Shown piece after piece: positions 9,645-18,823 of a DNA stretch of 64,000 nucleotides. Numbering within the stretch: the stretch's first letter is position 1; every line of letters starts with the position of its first letter. The position numbers were made by a program, and so were the translations under genes. The DNA comes from Loktanella sp. IMCC34160 (GTDB taxonomy: Bacteria > Pseudomonadota > Alphaproteobacteria > Rhodobacterales > Rhodobacteraceae): contig NZ_SELP01000001.1 of the NCBI RefSeq assembly GCF_004145845.1, forward strand, positions 824,612 through 888,611. Direction: 5' to 3'. The notes under the pieces are model-generated. The model worked only from the letters and a program-made list of their open reading frames with translations, did no database searches and was not told where the DNA came from.

Positions 9645-11459
9645 CTATCCTTCGGCCGCCGCCCATCCCAAGGTCTTCCACAAGCTATCGTAGCAGGTCG
9701 CGAGGCCACGGAGCATTTCCGCTGACGCGGTGCCCTTGGCCTGCCACCCCATCGTGGCGACCCCAAGGATGCGTGGGGCGAGCATCGGTTCCATTTCGGT
9801 ATCGCGGGTGGTGAATTCCGACCAGAACGTGCCCTGAACCCCAATGATGTTGGCCTCAAGCTCTGGTTCGTCGGCGGGCACGGGATCCCAGTTGATGGTG
9901 TCCTCCAGCCCGATGATCGCGGCCCAGCTTGCACCCCAGTCGTCGGGGTCACCTGTATGCGCCATGTCGAGGTAATGGTGCTGGCCCGGTGTCATCACTA
10001 CCTTGTAGCCATCCCGTGCCGCCGCGATCCCCGGACCCTGGCCGGTCCAGCTGAACAGGATCGCGTCGTTTCCGATGCCCTGTTTGCCACGCGCCGCTTC
10101 CTCCCACGCAGCGGGGGTCTTGCCCATGTCGACAAGCCGGCTGGCAAGGCGGTTCATGGTCCAACCCTGAAGATCGTCGGTGCCGTCCAGCCCCTCGGCC
10201 TCCATCAGCTTGCGCGCGGCGGGCGACCCGCCCCATGTCCCGTGGGGCAGTTCATCACAGCCCAGATGAAGGACGGAGAAGGGGAAGATTTCGGCCACCT
10301 CGTCGGCCATCGCCTCCCAGACCCGCCAGCTTTCGGGTTGGGCCGGGTTCATGACGTTTGCGGGATAGCCCTGCACCGACACCTCGGCCCCGTTTTCCAA
10401 GGGGTCACGGGTGTCCGGAAAGACCCGCGCCAGGGCCAGCGCATGGGCGGGAACCTCGATCTCGGGCATGACTTCGATATTCAGGGCGCGGGCATGGGCG
10501 ACGACACGGTCTGCGTCGGCCCGGGAATAGCTGCCGCCAGACCGGATGCCGCCGCCGAAGACGCCGGGAATCAATTCACCCTCGCCCCGGTAGTGGGTTG
10601 CCGACAGTTCCGGCAGGCTGTCCAGTTCCAGCCGGAATGCCTCGTCATCGGCGAAATGCCAGTGGAAGCGGTTCAGCTTGAGCAGGGCCATCAGGTCCAG
10701 CAGTCGCAGGATCGTGTCGACGCTGTAGAAATGCCGCGCGCAATCAAGATGTTGGCCGCGCCACTGGAAACGGGGCGCGTCGCTGATCGTGCCGCAGGGC
10801 AACTGGCCGTCATGGGTGTGGATCAGCGTCAGCAGGGTCACCGCGCCGTAGAATGCCCCGGCGCGGTCGGCATGCCGCAGGGTGATCCCGTCGGGCGCGA
10901 TGATCAGGTCATGGGCCTCTGGGGCAAGGTCGGGCGCGTCCTCCAGCCGGAGCGGGACGCCACCGGGCTGGATCAGGGGGGGCATGCCGCAACGCCGGGC
11001 CAGCGCATCGGCGGCGGCGATCGGCTCGGCGGTGTTGTCGATGCCGCGACACGCGAGGGTTTCGCCGGTCAGGCTGGCGTCTCGGGGCTGGGGGCACAGC
11101 CGCAGCACGGGCAGGGTGCCGCCCCATGCCTTGCCAGACCGCCGCACCCCGGCGGGCAAGGCGGGCAGGGGCAGGGGGCCTTCGGCGGTGCGCAGATAGG
11201 GGCCAAGAGTCAGCCACGCCCGGTTCGCCGGGGCGTAGTCCGGGTTTTCATGGGCGATGGTCAGCGTGTGAGGCCGTCCCGGAGCAAGGTCGGGCAGGGC
11301 GATTTCGGTATATCCCCCAAGGCTATGAACCCGGGTTCCCCCGTCGATCACGACCATCGGGGCCATGCAGGAAAAGCAGAAGACCGGGGCCGTCAGCGCC
11401 CGGTCGCTGGTGATCGTGCAGCGGATTGCGGTCCCGTCGATACGGGCGTCGAATTTCAT
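9645..11459 (-). CDS. beta-N-acetylhexosaminidase (GH20)
   Basis: The 604-aa protein is a glycoside hydrolase family 20 enzyme that releases terminal N-acetylglucosamine or N-acetylgalactosamine from oligosaccharides. The family's catalytic Asp-Glu pair is visible in HLGCDELPHGTWG. The barrel segments RGQHLDCARHFYS, LNRFHWHFADDEAFR and MPEIEVPAHA are also typical. No clear signal peptide is seen at MKFDARIDGTAIRC, so it probably works in the cytoplasm on imported disaccharides (inference). It lies 24 nt downstream of the GntR regulator on the same strand and beside an amino-sugar importer, so chitobiose or a related oligosaccharide is the likely substrate. Confidence 0.9.
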   Translation of the reverse strand: MKFDARIDGTAIRCTITSDRALTAPVFCFSCMAPMVVIDGGTRVHSLGGYTEIALPDLAPGRPHTLTIAHENPDYAPANRAWLTLGPYLRTAEGPLPLPALPAGVRRSGKAWGGTLPVLRLCPQPRDASLTGETLACRGIDNTAEPIAAADALARRCGMPPLIQPGGVPLRLEDAPDLAPEAHDLIIAPDGITLRHADRAGAFYGAVTLLTLIHTHDGQLPCGTISDAPRFQWRGQHLDCARHFYSVDTILRLLDLMALLKLNRFHWHFADDEAFRLELDSLPELSATHYRGEGELIPGVFGGGIRSGGSYSRADADRVVAHARALNIEVMPEIEVPAHALALARVFPDTRDPLENGAEVSVQGYPANVMNPAQPESWRVWEAMADEVAEIFPFSVLHLGCDELPHGTWGGSPAARKLMEAEGLDGTDDLQGWTMNRLASRLVDMGKTPAAWEEAARGKQGIGNDAILFSWTGQGPGIAAARDGYKVVMTPGQHHYLDMAHTGDPDDWGASWAAIIGLEDTINWDPVPADEPELEANIIGVQGTFWSEFTTRDTEMEPMLAPRILGVATMGWQAKGTASAEMLRGLATCYDSLWKTLGWAAAEG

Positions 11460-11483
11460 GTCTTGTCCCCCAAAAGGTTCGGC

Positions 11484-12248
11484 CTACCCCCCGTCGGGGC
11501 GCAGTTCGGCCACAAAGTCGTAGATGTCCGGGCGGTAGTAGCCGCGGGTGAATTCAATCGGCCGCCCGCTGGACAGAAACGCGGTCCGGTCGATCTGAAG
11601 GATCGCGGTGTTGTCGGCCACGCCAAGCAGCTGTGCGTTCTCGCCGGTGATATTGATGGCGGTGACCCGCTGGATCGCGCGGCTGGGGGCAAGGCCCGTG
11701 CGCCGCAGGACGGCATAAAGGGATGTCTCGACCGCGTCCGGATCGGGCAGAACGTCGGACGGAAGCGAGGACCGTTCGATTGCCATCGGCGTGCCATCGG
11801 CGCTGCGCAGCCGGTCGATGCGGGCGACCTGCTGGCTGGGGGACAGGCCTAGGGCCATCATCTCGTCCGGCGCGGGCGGAAACAGGCCCCGGCTCAGCAC
11901 GCGGCTGGTAGATACCCGGCCACGGGCCTGCATGTTCTCGGTAAACGAGACGAGACTGGAGAGCGATTGTTCGGTCTTGGCTGCCACGCCCATGACAAAA
12001 CTGCCCGCGCCGCGCCGCTGTTCCACCAGCCCCGCATCGACAAGTTCCGCGACGGCCTTGCGCACGGTAACCCGGCTGACCTCGGCCATTTCGGCAAGGT
12101 CACGCTCGGGCGGAAGTTGGCGCCCTTTTTCCAGCCGCCCATCGGTCACTGCCCGCCCGATGTGGCGCGACAACTGGATGTAGCGGGCCCCTTCGCCGGG
12201 GCGATACCAGGCGTCCGGGTGGAACAGGGAGGCGTATGAGCTGGGCAC
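11484..12248 (-). CDS. GntR/UTRA transcriptional regulator of the amino-sugar genes (NagR-like)
   Basis: The 254-aa protein has a GntR winged helix (PPERDLAEMAEVSRVTVRKAV, about residues 46-66) and a C-terminal UTRA effector domain (ending IEFTRGYYRPDIYDF). NagR/YvoA regulators of this type sense GlcN-6-P or GlcNAc-6-P. It is divergent from the sugar ABC permease gene and co-directional with the GH20 gene. The shared intergenic region carries repeated TTGGTAT elements, so it probably controls both arms. The exact effector cannot be read from sequence. Confidence 0.8.
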   Translation of the reverse strand: MPSSYASLFHPDAWYRPGEGARYIQLSRHIGRAVTDGRLEKGRQLPPERDLAEMAEVSRVTVRKAVAELVDAGLVEQRRGAGSFVMGVAAKTEQSLSSLVSFTENMQARGRVSTSRVLSRGLFPPAPDEMMALGLSPSQQVARIDRLRSADGTPMAIERSSLPSDVLPDPDAVETSLYAVLRRTGLAPSRAIQRVTAINITGENAQLLGVADNTAILQIDRTAFLSSGRPIEFTRGYYRPDIYDFVAELRPDGG

Positions 12249-12262
12249 GGCGTGATTCCTTA

Positions 12263-12390
12263 TTGGTATTCTTTTTATAGGACCAAAAGTTCGTTGCCGG
12301 CTAGTCGGAATATTCGGATACCAGAATATATCATTGAAAATGCGTGATAAATAATATTGCGCTGCATGTTGGTATTATTTTGGTAGTATA
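12263..12390. promoter_or_regulatory. TTGGTAT repeat cluster, candidate operators of the NagR-like regulator
   Basis: This AT-rich stretch lies between the divergent regulator and ABC permease genes. TTGGTATT occurs at 12263 and 12369, a related TTGGTAGTAT starts at about 12379, and the inverted forms ATACCA (12318-12323) and ACCAAAA (12282-12288) occur between them. Repeated half-sites in both orientations upstream of both transcription units are what a GntR/UTRA regulator would need. The assignment is inferred. Confidence 0.5.
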
Positions 12391-12469
12391 AATTGGTTTT
12401 CGTGGTAGCGTTCTGCCCACAACACGATTCGTGCCTGTTGCGGGGCGCGCCAGATATCCGGGGGGAACA

Positions 12470-13387
12470 TTGTCCGATCAAAGCCAAACCACGGCACCGA
12501 TGCGCCGCGCGCTGCCTGAAGCATGGTTCGCCTGGCTTCTGGTGGCCCCAGCCGTCATCTTCATCGGCGTCATCGTCGCATGGCCGCTTGCCGAAACTGT
12601 CCGCCTGTCGTTCACCGACGCGAAGCTGAACAGCGAAAGCTATGTCGGGTTTGAAAACTACGCGGATCTCCTGAGCAGCAGCAAGACCTACGAGACGGTC
12701 ATCCGCACCTTCTACTGGATGTTCCTGTCGGTGGGGCTGAAACTGGTGCTGGGGCTGATCGGGGCCACGCTGCTGAATGCCGCCGTTCCGGGCCGCGCGC
12801 TGTTTCGGGTGTTGGTCATGCCGCCCTGGGTCATTCCGATTGCGATCGGCTGTTTCGGTTGGCTGTGGCTTTATAACGGGCACTTCGGGCTGATTTCCGG
12901 GATGCTGCAACGGTTCGGTATCCTCGATGGCCCGTTTGAATTCCTCGCCTACAAGACCTCGGCCTTCTATTCGGCCATCGTGACGGATGTCTGGATCGGC
13001 ACGCCCATGGTGACGCTGTTCCTTCTGGCCGCGATGCAGGGGGTCAGCCGTGACCTGTACGAGGCGGCCTGGGTCGATGGGGCAGGGCGTTGGTACCGGT
13101 TCCGCCGGATCACGATCCCGCAGATCATGCCGGTGCTTGTCTCCATGGCGCTCCTCTCGGCGATCTGGACCTTCAACAGCTTCGAAATCATCTGGATCCT
13201 GACCGAGGGCGGCCCGCGTGGCGCAACCACGACGCTGATCGTGGACACCTACAAGACAGCGATCGGCAACTACAAATTCGGCGAAGGCGCAGCCCGCGCG
13301 GTGATCATCGTGATCCTGCTGGCCCTCTTCAGCCTCATCTACCTGTTCTTCCTGAACAAGGTGAACCGCAAGTACGGGGTGAAGTAA
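12470..13387 (+). CDS. sugar ABC transporter permease (MalF/UgpA type)
   Basis: This integral membrane protein has six or so hydrophobic segments and the EAA loop (LYEAAWVDGAGRWYRFRRITIP) that contacts the ATPase. It is one half of the pore of a CUT1-type importer. I place the start at the TTG at 12470, because GGGGGGAA lies just before it; the ATG at 12500 is the alternative and removes ten polar residues. It is the first gene of a long plus-strand operon with the second permease, a binding protein, an ATPase and amino-sugar enzymes. The substrate is therefore probably GlcNAc, chitobiose or a related amino-sugar oligosaccharide. Confidence 0.88.
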   Translation: MSDQSQTTAPMRRALPEAWFAWLLVAPAVIFIGVIVAWPLAETVRLSFTDAKLNSESYVGFENYADLLSSSKTYETVIRTFYWMFLSVGLKLVLGLIGATLLNAAVPGRALFRVLVMPPWVIPIAIGCFGWLWLYNGHFGLISGMLQRFGILDGPFEFLAYKTSAFYSAIVTDVWIGTPMVTLFLLAAMQGVSRDLYEAAWVDGAGRWYRFRRITIPQIMPVLVSMALLSAIWTFNSFEIIWILTEGGPRGATTTLIVDTYKTAIGNYKFGEGAARAVIIVILLALFSLIYLFFLNKVNRKYGVK

Positions 13388-13388
13388 G

Positions 13389-14234
13389 ATGATGATGGAC
13401 CGCTACAGCCTTTTGCAGAAGATCGGCATCTACCTTGCCGTCGCGATCTTCCTCGGCTTCATCCTTTTGCCCTTCGTGGAAATGTTCGTGGTGTCCCTGC
13501 GCCCGCTTGAACACCTGTTTTCCTCTCCCTATCGGTTCTGGGGCGAGAACTTCAGCTTCGACGCCTATAGCCGGATGTGGGAAACCGTGCCGCTTCTGGG
13601 CCGCTATATCTGGAACTCCATCTTCATCTCGGGGATGGTGACCGGGTTGACCCTGATCTTCGTGATCCCCGCGGCCTATGCCTTTGCCCGGCTGGAATTC
13701 CCGTTCAAAAACGGCACACTGGGCATCTTTCTGGCCGTCAACATGTTCACCGGCGCTGTGCTGCTGATCCCGCTCTACCGGGTGCTGCGGACGCTGGGCC
13801 TGCTGAACACCTATTGGGCGATGATCGTGCCCGGCGTTGCCTTCCTGATCCCGACCGGCATCTGGCTCTTGCGCAGCTATCTGGAAAAGATCCCGCGCGA
13901 GCTGGAAGAGGCGGCTTTTGTCGATGGGGCCAGCCGCCTTTACACCCTGCGGCGCGTGGTCCTGCCGCTGGCGGTGCCGGGCCTGATCGTGGTCAGCGTG
14001 GCCGTCTTCATCACCGCCTATGCCCAGCAATTCCTCTTTGCGATCACCTTCAATCAGGTGCGCGAACTGCAACCCCTGCCGGCCGGTCTGTATGAATTCA
14101 TCGGCTATCAGGATGTCACCTGGAACGAGATGATGGCGGCCTCGCTGACCGGCGTCCTGCCCGTCATGCTGATCTTCCTCTTCTTGCAGAAATACCTCGT
14201 CGCGGGTCTGACCGCGGGCGCGGTGAAAGAATAA
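13389..14234 (+). CDS. sugar ABC transporter permease (MalG/UgpE type)
   Basis: The second membrane subunit of the importer, 281 aa, with the EAA motif ELEEAAFVDGASRLYTLRRVVLP and about six membrane segments. It starts 1 nt after the stop of the first permease, so the two are coupled. Three ATG codons in close succession open the frame; the first is used here. As in other CUT1 systems, the two permeases form a heterodimer in the inner membrane. Confidence 0.9.
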   Translation: MMMDRYSLLQKIGIYLAVAIFLGFILLPFVEMFVVSLRPLEHLFSSPYRFWGENFSFDAYSRMWETVPLLGRYIWNSIFISGMVTGLTLIFVIPAAYAFARLEFPFKNGTLGIFLAVNMFTGAVLLIPLYRVLRTLGLLNTYWAMIVPGVAFLIPTGIWLLRSYLEKIPRELEEAAFVDGASRLYTLRRVVLPLAVPGLIVVSVAVFITAYAQQFLFAITFNQVRELQPLPAGLYEFIGYQDVTWNEMMAASLTGVLPVMLIFLFLQKYLVAGLTAGAVKE

Positions 14235-14268
14235 CAACCCAAGGTCCAACACAAAGGGAGAGACCGAA

Positions 14269-15480
14269 ATGAAGACCGTAAAAACCCTGTCACTCGGCGC
14301 CGTGCTTCTGGCCGGATCGGCCCTGTCGTCTCAGGCGGAAGAGCTGCACTTCATCATGTGCGGCGGCGAAGTCCGCGAGGCCGATCAGGTCGCCGTCGAT
14401 GCGTTCGAAGCCGCCCACGAGGGCGTTACCGTGAACATCGAAGCGGTTCCGTGGGGCAACTGTCAGGACAAGTCGCTGACGCTGGCCGCCGCGGGCGATC
14501 CGCCGTCGATCGCCTATATGGGGTCGCGCACCCTGCGTCAGCTGGCCAACAATGACCTGATCGTTCCGGCCCAGATCCCGGCCGAGTGGGAAGAGGCCTA
14601 CCAGCCCGGCATCCTGAATACCGTGACCATCGAAGGCACCCGCTGGGGCTATCCGCACGCCTTCTCGACCAAGGCGCTGTATATCAATTGCGATCTGGCC
14701 GAAGCGGCGGGCGTCGCCTGTGAAGCACCGGCCACCTGGGACGACATGTATGCGATGGCCGAAGCCATCCACAACAACACGGATGCTGCCGGGATCGGCC
14801 TTGCGGGCAAGGATTTCGACAACACCATGCACCAGTTCCTGAACTACCTCTATTCCAACGGTGGGGTGGTGATTGATCCGGCGACCGGCGAAAACAAGCT
14901 CGACAGCCAGCAGACCCGCGAAACGCTCGACTTCTACGGCCGCCTTGCCGCCGTGGCGCAGGACGGGCCGACCGCTTGGGAACGTGACCAGCTGAAGGAC
15001 CTGTTCAATGACGGTCAGATCGGCATGTATGTTCAGGGTCCGTGGGGCCGTGGCCAGCACAACGAAAGCATCAACGCCATCACCGTTCCGGTCCCGCACG
15101 GGCCCAGCGGCGACAGCGGCACCATCCTGATCACCGACAGCCTTGTGGTGTTCAAGGGCTCGGGCCACGAAGACCTGGCACAGGAACTGGCGCAGGCGCT
15201 GGCCTCGGGCGAGGCGCAGTATGACCTCGACCAAAGCTGGGGTCTGACCCCGATCTTCCAGTATGAAAAGCTGGGCATCGAAAACCCCTACTACGTGGGT
15301 GACGATTTCTGGGGTGTCTACACCGCCGGAATCGCCGCCGGGGGCCCCGAGCCGCTGGTCGAGGATTTCAAATCGCTCCAGTCGGTCTTCACCAACATGG
15401 TGCAGGGCATCCTTCTGCAGGATGACACCGTCGACAACCTCGTGACCATCGCGGGCGAGGAACTCGACGACGCGCTCTAA
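14269..15480 (+). CDS. sugar ABC transporter substrate-binding protein (family 1)
   Basis: The 403-aa protein starts with a signal peptide (KTVKTLSLGAVLLAGSALS, cleavage probably after SSQAEE) and continues as a cluster B solute-binding protein. It captures the sugar in the periplasm and delivers it to the permeases. Typical features are AAAGDPPSIAYMGSRTL, the central YVQGPWGRG and a C-terminal hinge region. It lies 34 nt after the permease gene. A strong stem-loop follows its stop codon, which would favour accumulation of its message over the ATPase gene downstream. Confidence 0.9.
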   Translation: MKTVKTLSLGAVLLAGSALSSQAEELHFIMCGGEVREADQVAVDAFEAAHEGVTVNIEAVPWGNCQDKSLTLAAAGDPPSIAYMGSRTLRQLANNDLIVPAQIPAEWEEAYQPGILNTVTIEGTRWGYPHAFSTKALYINCDLAEAAGVACEAPATWDDMYAMAEAIHNNTDAAGIGLAGKDFDNTMHQFLNYLYSNGGVVIDPATGENKLDSQQTRETLDFYGRLAAVAQDGPTAWERDQLKDLFNDGQIGMYVQGPWGRGQHNESINAITVPVPHGPSGDSGTILITDSLVVFKGSGHEDLAQELAQALASGEAQYDLDQSWGLTPIFQYEKLGIENPYYVGDDFWGVYTAGIAAGGPEPLVEDFKSLQSVFTNMVQGILLQDDTVDNLVTIAGEELDDAL

Positions 15481-15498
15481 GGCGTTTCTCCCTGGTTT

Positions 15499-15520
15499 GG
15501 GCGGCGGTGCGCCGCCGCCC
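15499..15520 (+). terminator. stem-loop after the binding-protein gene (attenuator or mRNA stabiliser)
   Basis: GGGCGGCGG, loop TGCG and CCGCCGCCC form a perfect 9-bp GC stem 18 nt after the binding-protein stop. No T-run follows, and the operon continues on the same strand. A role in partial termination or 3' end protection is more likely than full termination. Confidence 0.6.
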
Positions 15521-15557
15521 GGATCATCCCAACAGATTCCAACGACAGGACAGTCCC

Positions 15558-16655
15558 GTGGCGACACTCGATCTTGAAAACATCAGCAAATCCTTCGGTT
15601 CGGCCAAGGTCTTGCACGACATCGACCTTGCGATCCGGGACAAGGAATTCGTGGTCTTCGTGGGCCCATCGGGCTGTGGCAAATCCACCCTTCTGCGGAT
15701 CATCGCCGGGTTGGAAGAGTCGACGGCTGGCAAGATCGTCATCGGCGGTCAGGATGTCAGCGGGGCCCATCCGGTTGACCGGGGGATTTCCATGGTGTTC
15801 CAGTCCTACGCGCTTTATCCGCACCTGTCGGTGTTCGAGAACATCGCCTTCCCGCTGCGGGTTCAGAAGATGGGCGCGGACGACCTGAAGGCGCGGGTCC
15901 ATCGCGCCGCCGATATCCTGCAGCTGACCGACAAGCTGCAGCTGAAACCGGGGCAGTTGTCCGGCGGGCAGCGGCAGCGCGTCGCCATCGGCCGGTCCAT
16001 CGTGCGCGAACCCAAGGTGTTCCTGTTCGACGAACCCCTGTCCAACCTTGACGCCGCCCTGCGGGGCGACATGCGGGTGGAACTGTCCCAGCTTCACCGC
16101 GAGTTGAACGCGACCATGGTCTATGTGACCCACGATCAGGTTGAGGCAATGACGATGGCCGACCGGATCGTGGTGCTGAACGGCGGGCGGGTCGAACAAT
16201 TCGGCACCCCGATGGAGCTGTACCACCACCCGGCGACCAAATTCGTCGCGGGCTTTATCGGGCAGCCGAACATGAATTTCGTCCCCGGCGTTGTCGCCGG
16301 TGTGGACGCGGCGGGTGTGGCCGTTGACCTTGATGCCGGGGGCCGGTTGGTCTTGCCGATCGAGGCGGATGGCGCGGCCAAGGGCGACCGGGTCGAGGTC
16401 GGGATGCGCCCGGAAGATATCCGGCTTGGTGAGGGGCTAAGCCTGAATGTGAAGGTCATCGAACGGCTGGGCGGCGTGACCCTTGCCTATGGCGCGCTGG
16501 GTGATGACACAAGGTTCTGCGCGGCGCTGGACGGGGTGGCCCCCGCGCGCGAAGGCGAACCGCTGGCGCTGTCCATCGACCCCGCCGCCTGTCACCTGTT
16601 TAATTCCGATGGCCGGGTCATGCGCCGCAAGGCCGCCCCCGCCCTCGTCGCCTGA
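15558..16655 (+). CDS. sugar ABC transporter ATP-binding protein (MalK/UgpC type)
   Basis: This 365-aa ATPase powers the importer. Visible motifs are Walker A GPSGCGKST, the ABC signature LSGGQRQRVAIGR, Walker B VFLFDEPLSNLD and the switch histidine in YVTHDQVEAM. A C-terminal TOBE region follows from about residue 240. The GTG at 15558 is taken as the start because the conserved ATLDLENISKSFG follows directly; the frame is open further upstream but unlike the family. The C-terminal domain is the size expected for CUT1 ATPases. Confidence 0.9.
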   Translation: MATLDLENISKSFGSAKVLHDIDLAIRDKEFVVFVGPSGCGKSTLLRIIAGLEESTAGKIVIGGQDVSGAHPVDRGISMVFQSYALYPHLSVFENIAFPLRVQKMGADDLKARVHRAADILQLTDKLQLKPGQLSGGQRQRVAIGRSIVREPKVFLFDEPLSNLDAALRGDMRVELSQLHRELNATMVYVTHDQVEAMTMADRIVVLNGGRVEQFGTPMELYHHPATKFVAGFIGQPNMNFVPGVVAGVDAAGVAVDLDAGGRLVLPIEADGAAKGDRVEVGMRPEDIRLGEGLSLNVKVIERLGGVTLAYGALGDDTRFCAALDGVAPAREGEPLALSIDPAACHLFNSDGRVMRRKAAPALVA

Positions 16656-16667
16656 GGGAGAGACGCG

Positions 16668-17816
16668 ATGAAAGTTGCAACCGCCGGGATCGGCCTGCGG
16701 GCCGGTCATGTCCTCTCTGTCCTGAAAGAGACCATGCCCGAGGTGGAGTTCGTGGGCTTCTACGACCCGCAGCCGACCCATCTGGAGATGATCGGCGAGG
16801 ATGTGCCGCGCTTCGACAGCGTCGAGGAGATGCTGGCGACGACCAAGCCCGATCTCTATTTCGTGGGTTCCCCCAACCGCTTCCATCTGGAGCAGATCCG
16901 CGCGGGGCTACAGGCGGACGTTCCCCATATCTTCACCGAAAAGCCGGTGGTCGTCTCGATCGCCGAAACGATGGAGCTGGCCCGCCTTCTGCACACGCAC
17001 GGCGGGGCAAGCCGGCTCATGGTCGGGCTGGTCCTGCGCTATTCCCAGCACATGGTCGATCTGCGTGCGGCCCTTGGGGCCGGGGTTCTGGGGCAGATCG
17101 CCTCGCTTGAGGCCAATGAACACATCGGCCCCTACCACGGCGCGTTCTTCATGCGCGACTGGCGGCGCAAGGTCGAACATTCGGGCGGCTTCATGCTGGA
17201 AAAATGCTGCCACGATCTGGACCTTTACAACATGATCACCGCCTCGCGACCTGCGCGGGTGGCCAGTTTCGGCGGGCGGCGGTCGTTCCTGCCCGACTAC
17301 GCCCCCGCTTCGAACGCCGAGGCCGAGATTTTCCACGTCAAGAAATCGGTCTGGGACTCCACCGATGATCCATTCCGGTCGGATGGCGATATCATCGACT
17401 TCCAGACAGCGATCCTGTCCTATGAAAGCGGCGCGAGCCTTGCCTTTCACACCAACCTGAACGTGCCGGACGAACACCGCCGGTTCTGCGTGATCGGGGC
17501 AAAGGGCATGGCCGAGGGCGATTTCATGCGCGGCTATCTGAAGGTCACGCAACGCGACGGGACCGTCTATGCCGACCATGACTACACCACGGGCGACCGC
17601 GCCGGGCAGGGCCACCATTACGGCGCGGATCATATGATGGTCGAAGATATCGCCGCCTTCCTGCGCGGGCAGGCCGATGCGCTGCCCGTGTCCATCGTGG
17701 ACGCGCTCGAGGCCGGGGTGGCGGCGTTGGCGCTGGACGAGGCGCGGGTCAAAGGGCAGGTCGTGGACCTGACGGACGCCTGGGCCGAGTTCGATCAATA
17801 CGGGCTTCGGGGATGA
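16668..17816 (+). CDS. Gfo/Idh/MocA-family oxidoreductase
   Basis: The 382-aa protein belongs to the glucose-fructose oxidoreductase/inositol dehydrogenase family. It has a Rossmann-like N-terminus (starting KVATAGIGLRAGHVLS), the FTEKPVVVS motif with the conserved lysine, and a C-terminal substrate domain (EKCCHDLDLYN). Such enzymes oxidise or epimerise sugars with NAD(P). It sits between the ATPase gene and the SIS genes and overlaps the next gene by 4 nt, so it belongs to the operon. The reaction is unknown. A dehydrogenase is not needed for standard GlcNAc breakdown, so the imported sugar may be a modified or oxidised amino sugar. Confidence 0.82.
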   Translation: MKVATAGIGLRAGHVLSVLKETMPEVEFVGFYDPQPTHLEMIGEDVPRFDSVEEMLATTKPDLYFVGSPNRFHLEQIRAGLQADVPHIFTEKPVVVSIAETMELARLLHTHGGASRLMVGLVLRYSQHMVDLRAALGAGVLGQIASLEANEHIGPYHGAFFMRDWRRKVEHSGGFMLEKCCHDLDLYNMITASRPARVASFGGRRSFLPDYAPASNAEAEIFHVKKSVWDSTDDPFRSDGDIIDFQTAILSYESGASLAFHTNLNVPDEHRRFCVIGAKGMAEGDFMRGYLKVTQRDGTVYADHDYTTGDRAGQGHHYGADHMMVEDIAAFLRGQADALPVSIVDALEAGVAALALDEARVKGQVVDLTDAWAEFDQYGLRG

Positions 17817-18823
17817 GCATGGACACGTCGCAGCCGGGCCGCCATATGGCGGCAGAGATCGAAGAGGCGGCAGGTGTGTTTGCCCGCTCCGCCGCGTTGG
17901 ACCTTTCCGCGCCAGTCGCGGCGCTGGGTCTGGCGGGGGCGCGGGCGTTCTATACCGTCGCGCGGGGATCGTCGGACGCGGCGGCGAACATCCTGTCCTA
18001 TGAATTCATGCGCGAACTAGGGGTGCCGGTGACCTCGCTTCCGCCATCGGTCTTTTCGGTGGGGGCTGGGGTCGCCATGGAGGGGACCGCCGGGCTGGTC
18101 ATCTCGCAATCCGGGGCGAGCGAGGACCTTATCCGCGCCGCGCAGGGGATGCGCGACCGGGGCGCGACCGTCACCGCAATTACCAATGTCGCGGGATCGG
18201 GCGTTGAGGGGGCCGCGCAGATCACCGTGCCGATCAATGCCGGGCCGGAACAGGCCGTGCCTGCCACCAAGACCGTGATCGGATCGGTCGGCGCGGGTCT
18301 TGCGCTTTTGTCGGCCCTGTCCCCGGCCTATGCCAGCCGTCTTGGCGGGTCGGTTTCCGGGTTCGTTGGCGTTGGCGGCCTGCCGGATGTCGACCACGAC
18401 CGGCTGCGCGCGGCCCTGTTGCGGGCGCGGCATGTCTATGTCGTCGGGCGCGATACCGGATTTGGCGCGGCGCAGGAACTGGCCCTGAAGATCAAGGAAA
18501 CCTGCGCCATCCATGCCGAGGCCTATTCAGCTTCGGAAGTGCTGCATGGGCCGCTGCAACTGGCCACCAACCCGCTGACGGTTCTGGTGCTGGATACGGG
18601 CGCGCCGGGGACGGCGGAAAGCATCGACAACGCCGTGGCGCGGTTCCGCGCGACCGGGTCGGACGTGCACCGGATCGCCCCGACCGTGGCCGGGCTGACA
18701 CCCGCGGCGGCCGCCGCCGCGATCCTGCGCCATATTTATCCGGTGATCCTTGATACCGCGCTCGCTTTGGGGCACGACCCGGACGCACCCGTCACCCTGT
18801 CGAAGGTAACCGTGACCCGATGA
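17813..18823 (+). CDS. SIS-domain protein, probable glucosamine-6-phosphate deaminase (NagB-II type)
   Basis: The 336-aa protein contains two SIS sugar-phosphate isomerase domains, like the isomerase half of GlmS but without its glutaminase domain. Segments such as VARGSSDAAANI, ISQSGASEDLIRA and ETCAIHAEAYSASEVLHGP match the family known as NagB-II, which deaminates GlcN-6-P to fructose-6-P in proteobacteria lacking classical NagB. It overlaps its neighbours by 4 nt on each side. With nagA and a ROK kinase in the same operon, the deaminase role is likely. It might instead be the GalN-6-P enzyme, because a second SIS gene follows. Confidence 0.75.
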   Translation: MSMDTSQPGRHMAAEIEEAAGVFARSAALDLSAPVAALGLAGARAFYTVARGSSDAAANILSYEFMRELGVPVTSLPPSVFSVGAGVAMEGTAGLVISQSGASEDLIRAAQGMRDRGATVTAITNVAGSGVEGAAQITVPINAGPEQAVPATKTVIGSVGAGLALLSALSPAYASRLGGSVSGFVGVGGLPDVDHDRLRAALLRARHVYVVGRDTGFGAAQELALKIKETCAIHAEAYSASEVLHGPLQLATNPLTVLVLDTGAPGTAESIDNAVARFRATGSDVHRIAPTVAGLTPAAAAAAILRHIYPVILDTALALGHDPDAPVTLSKVTVTR

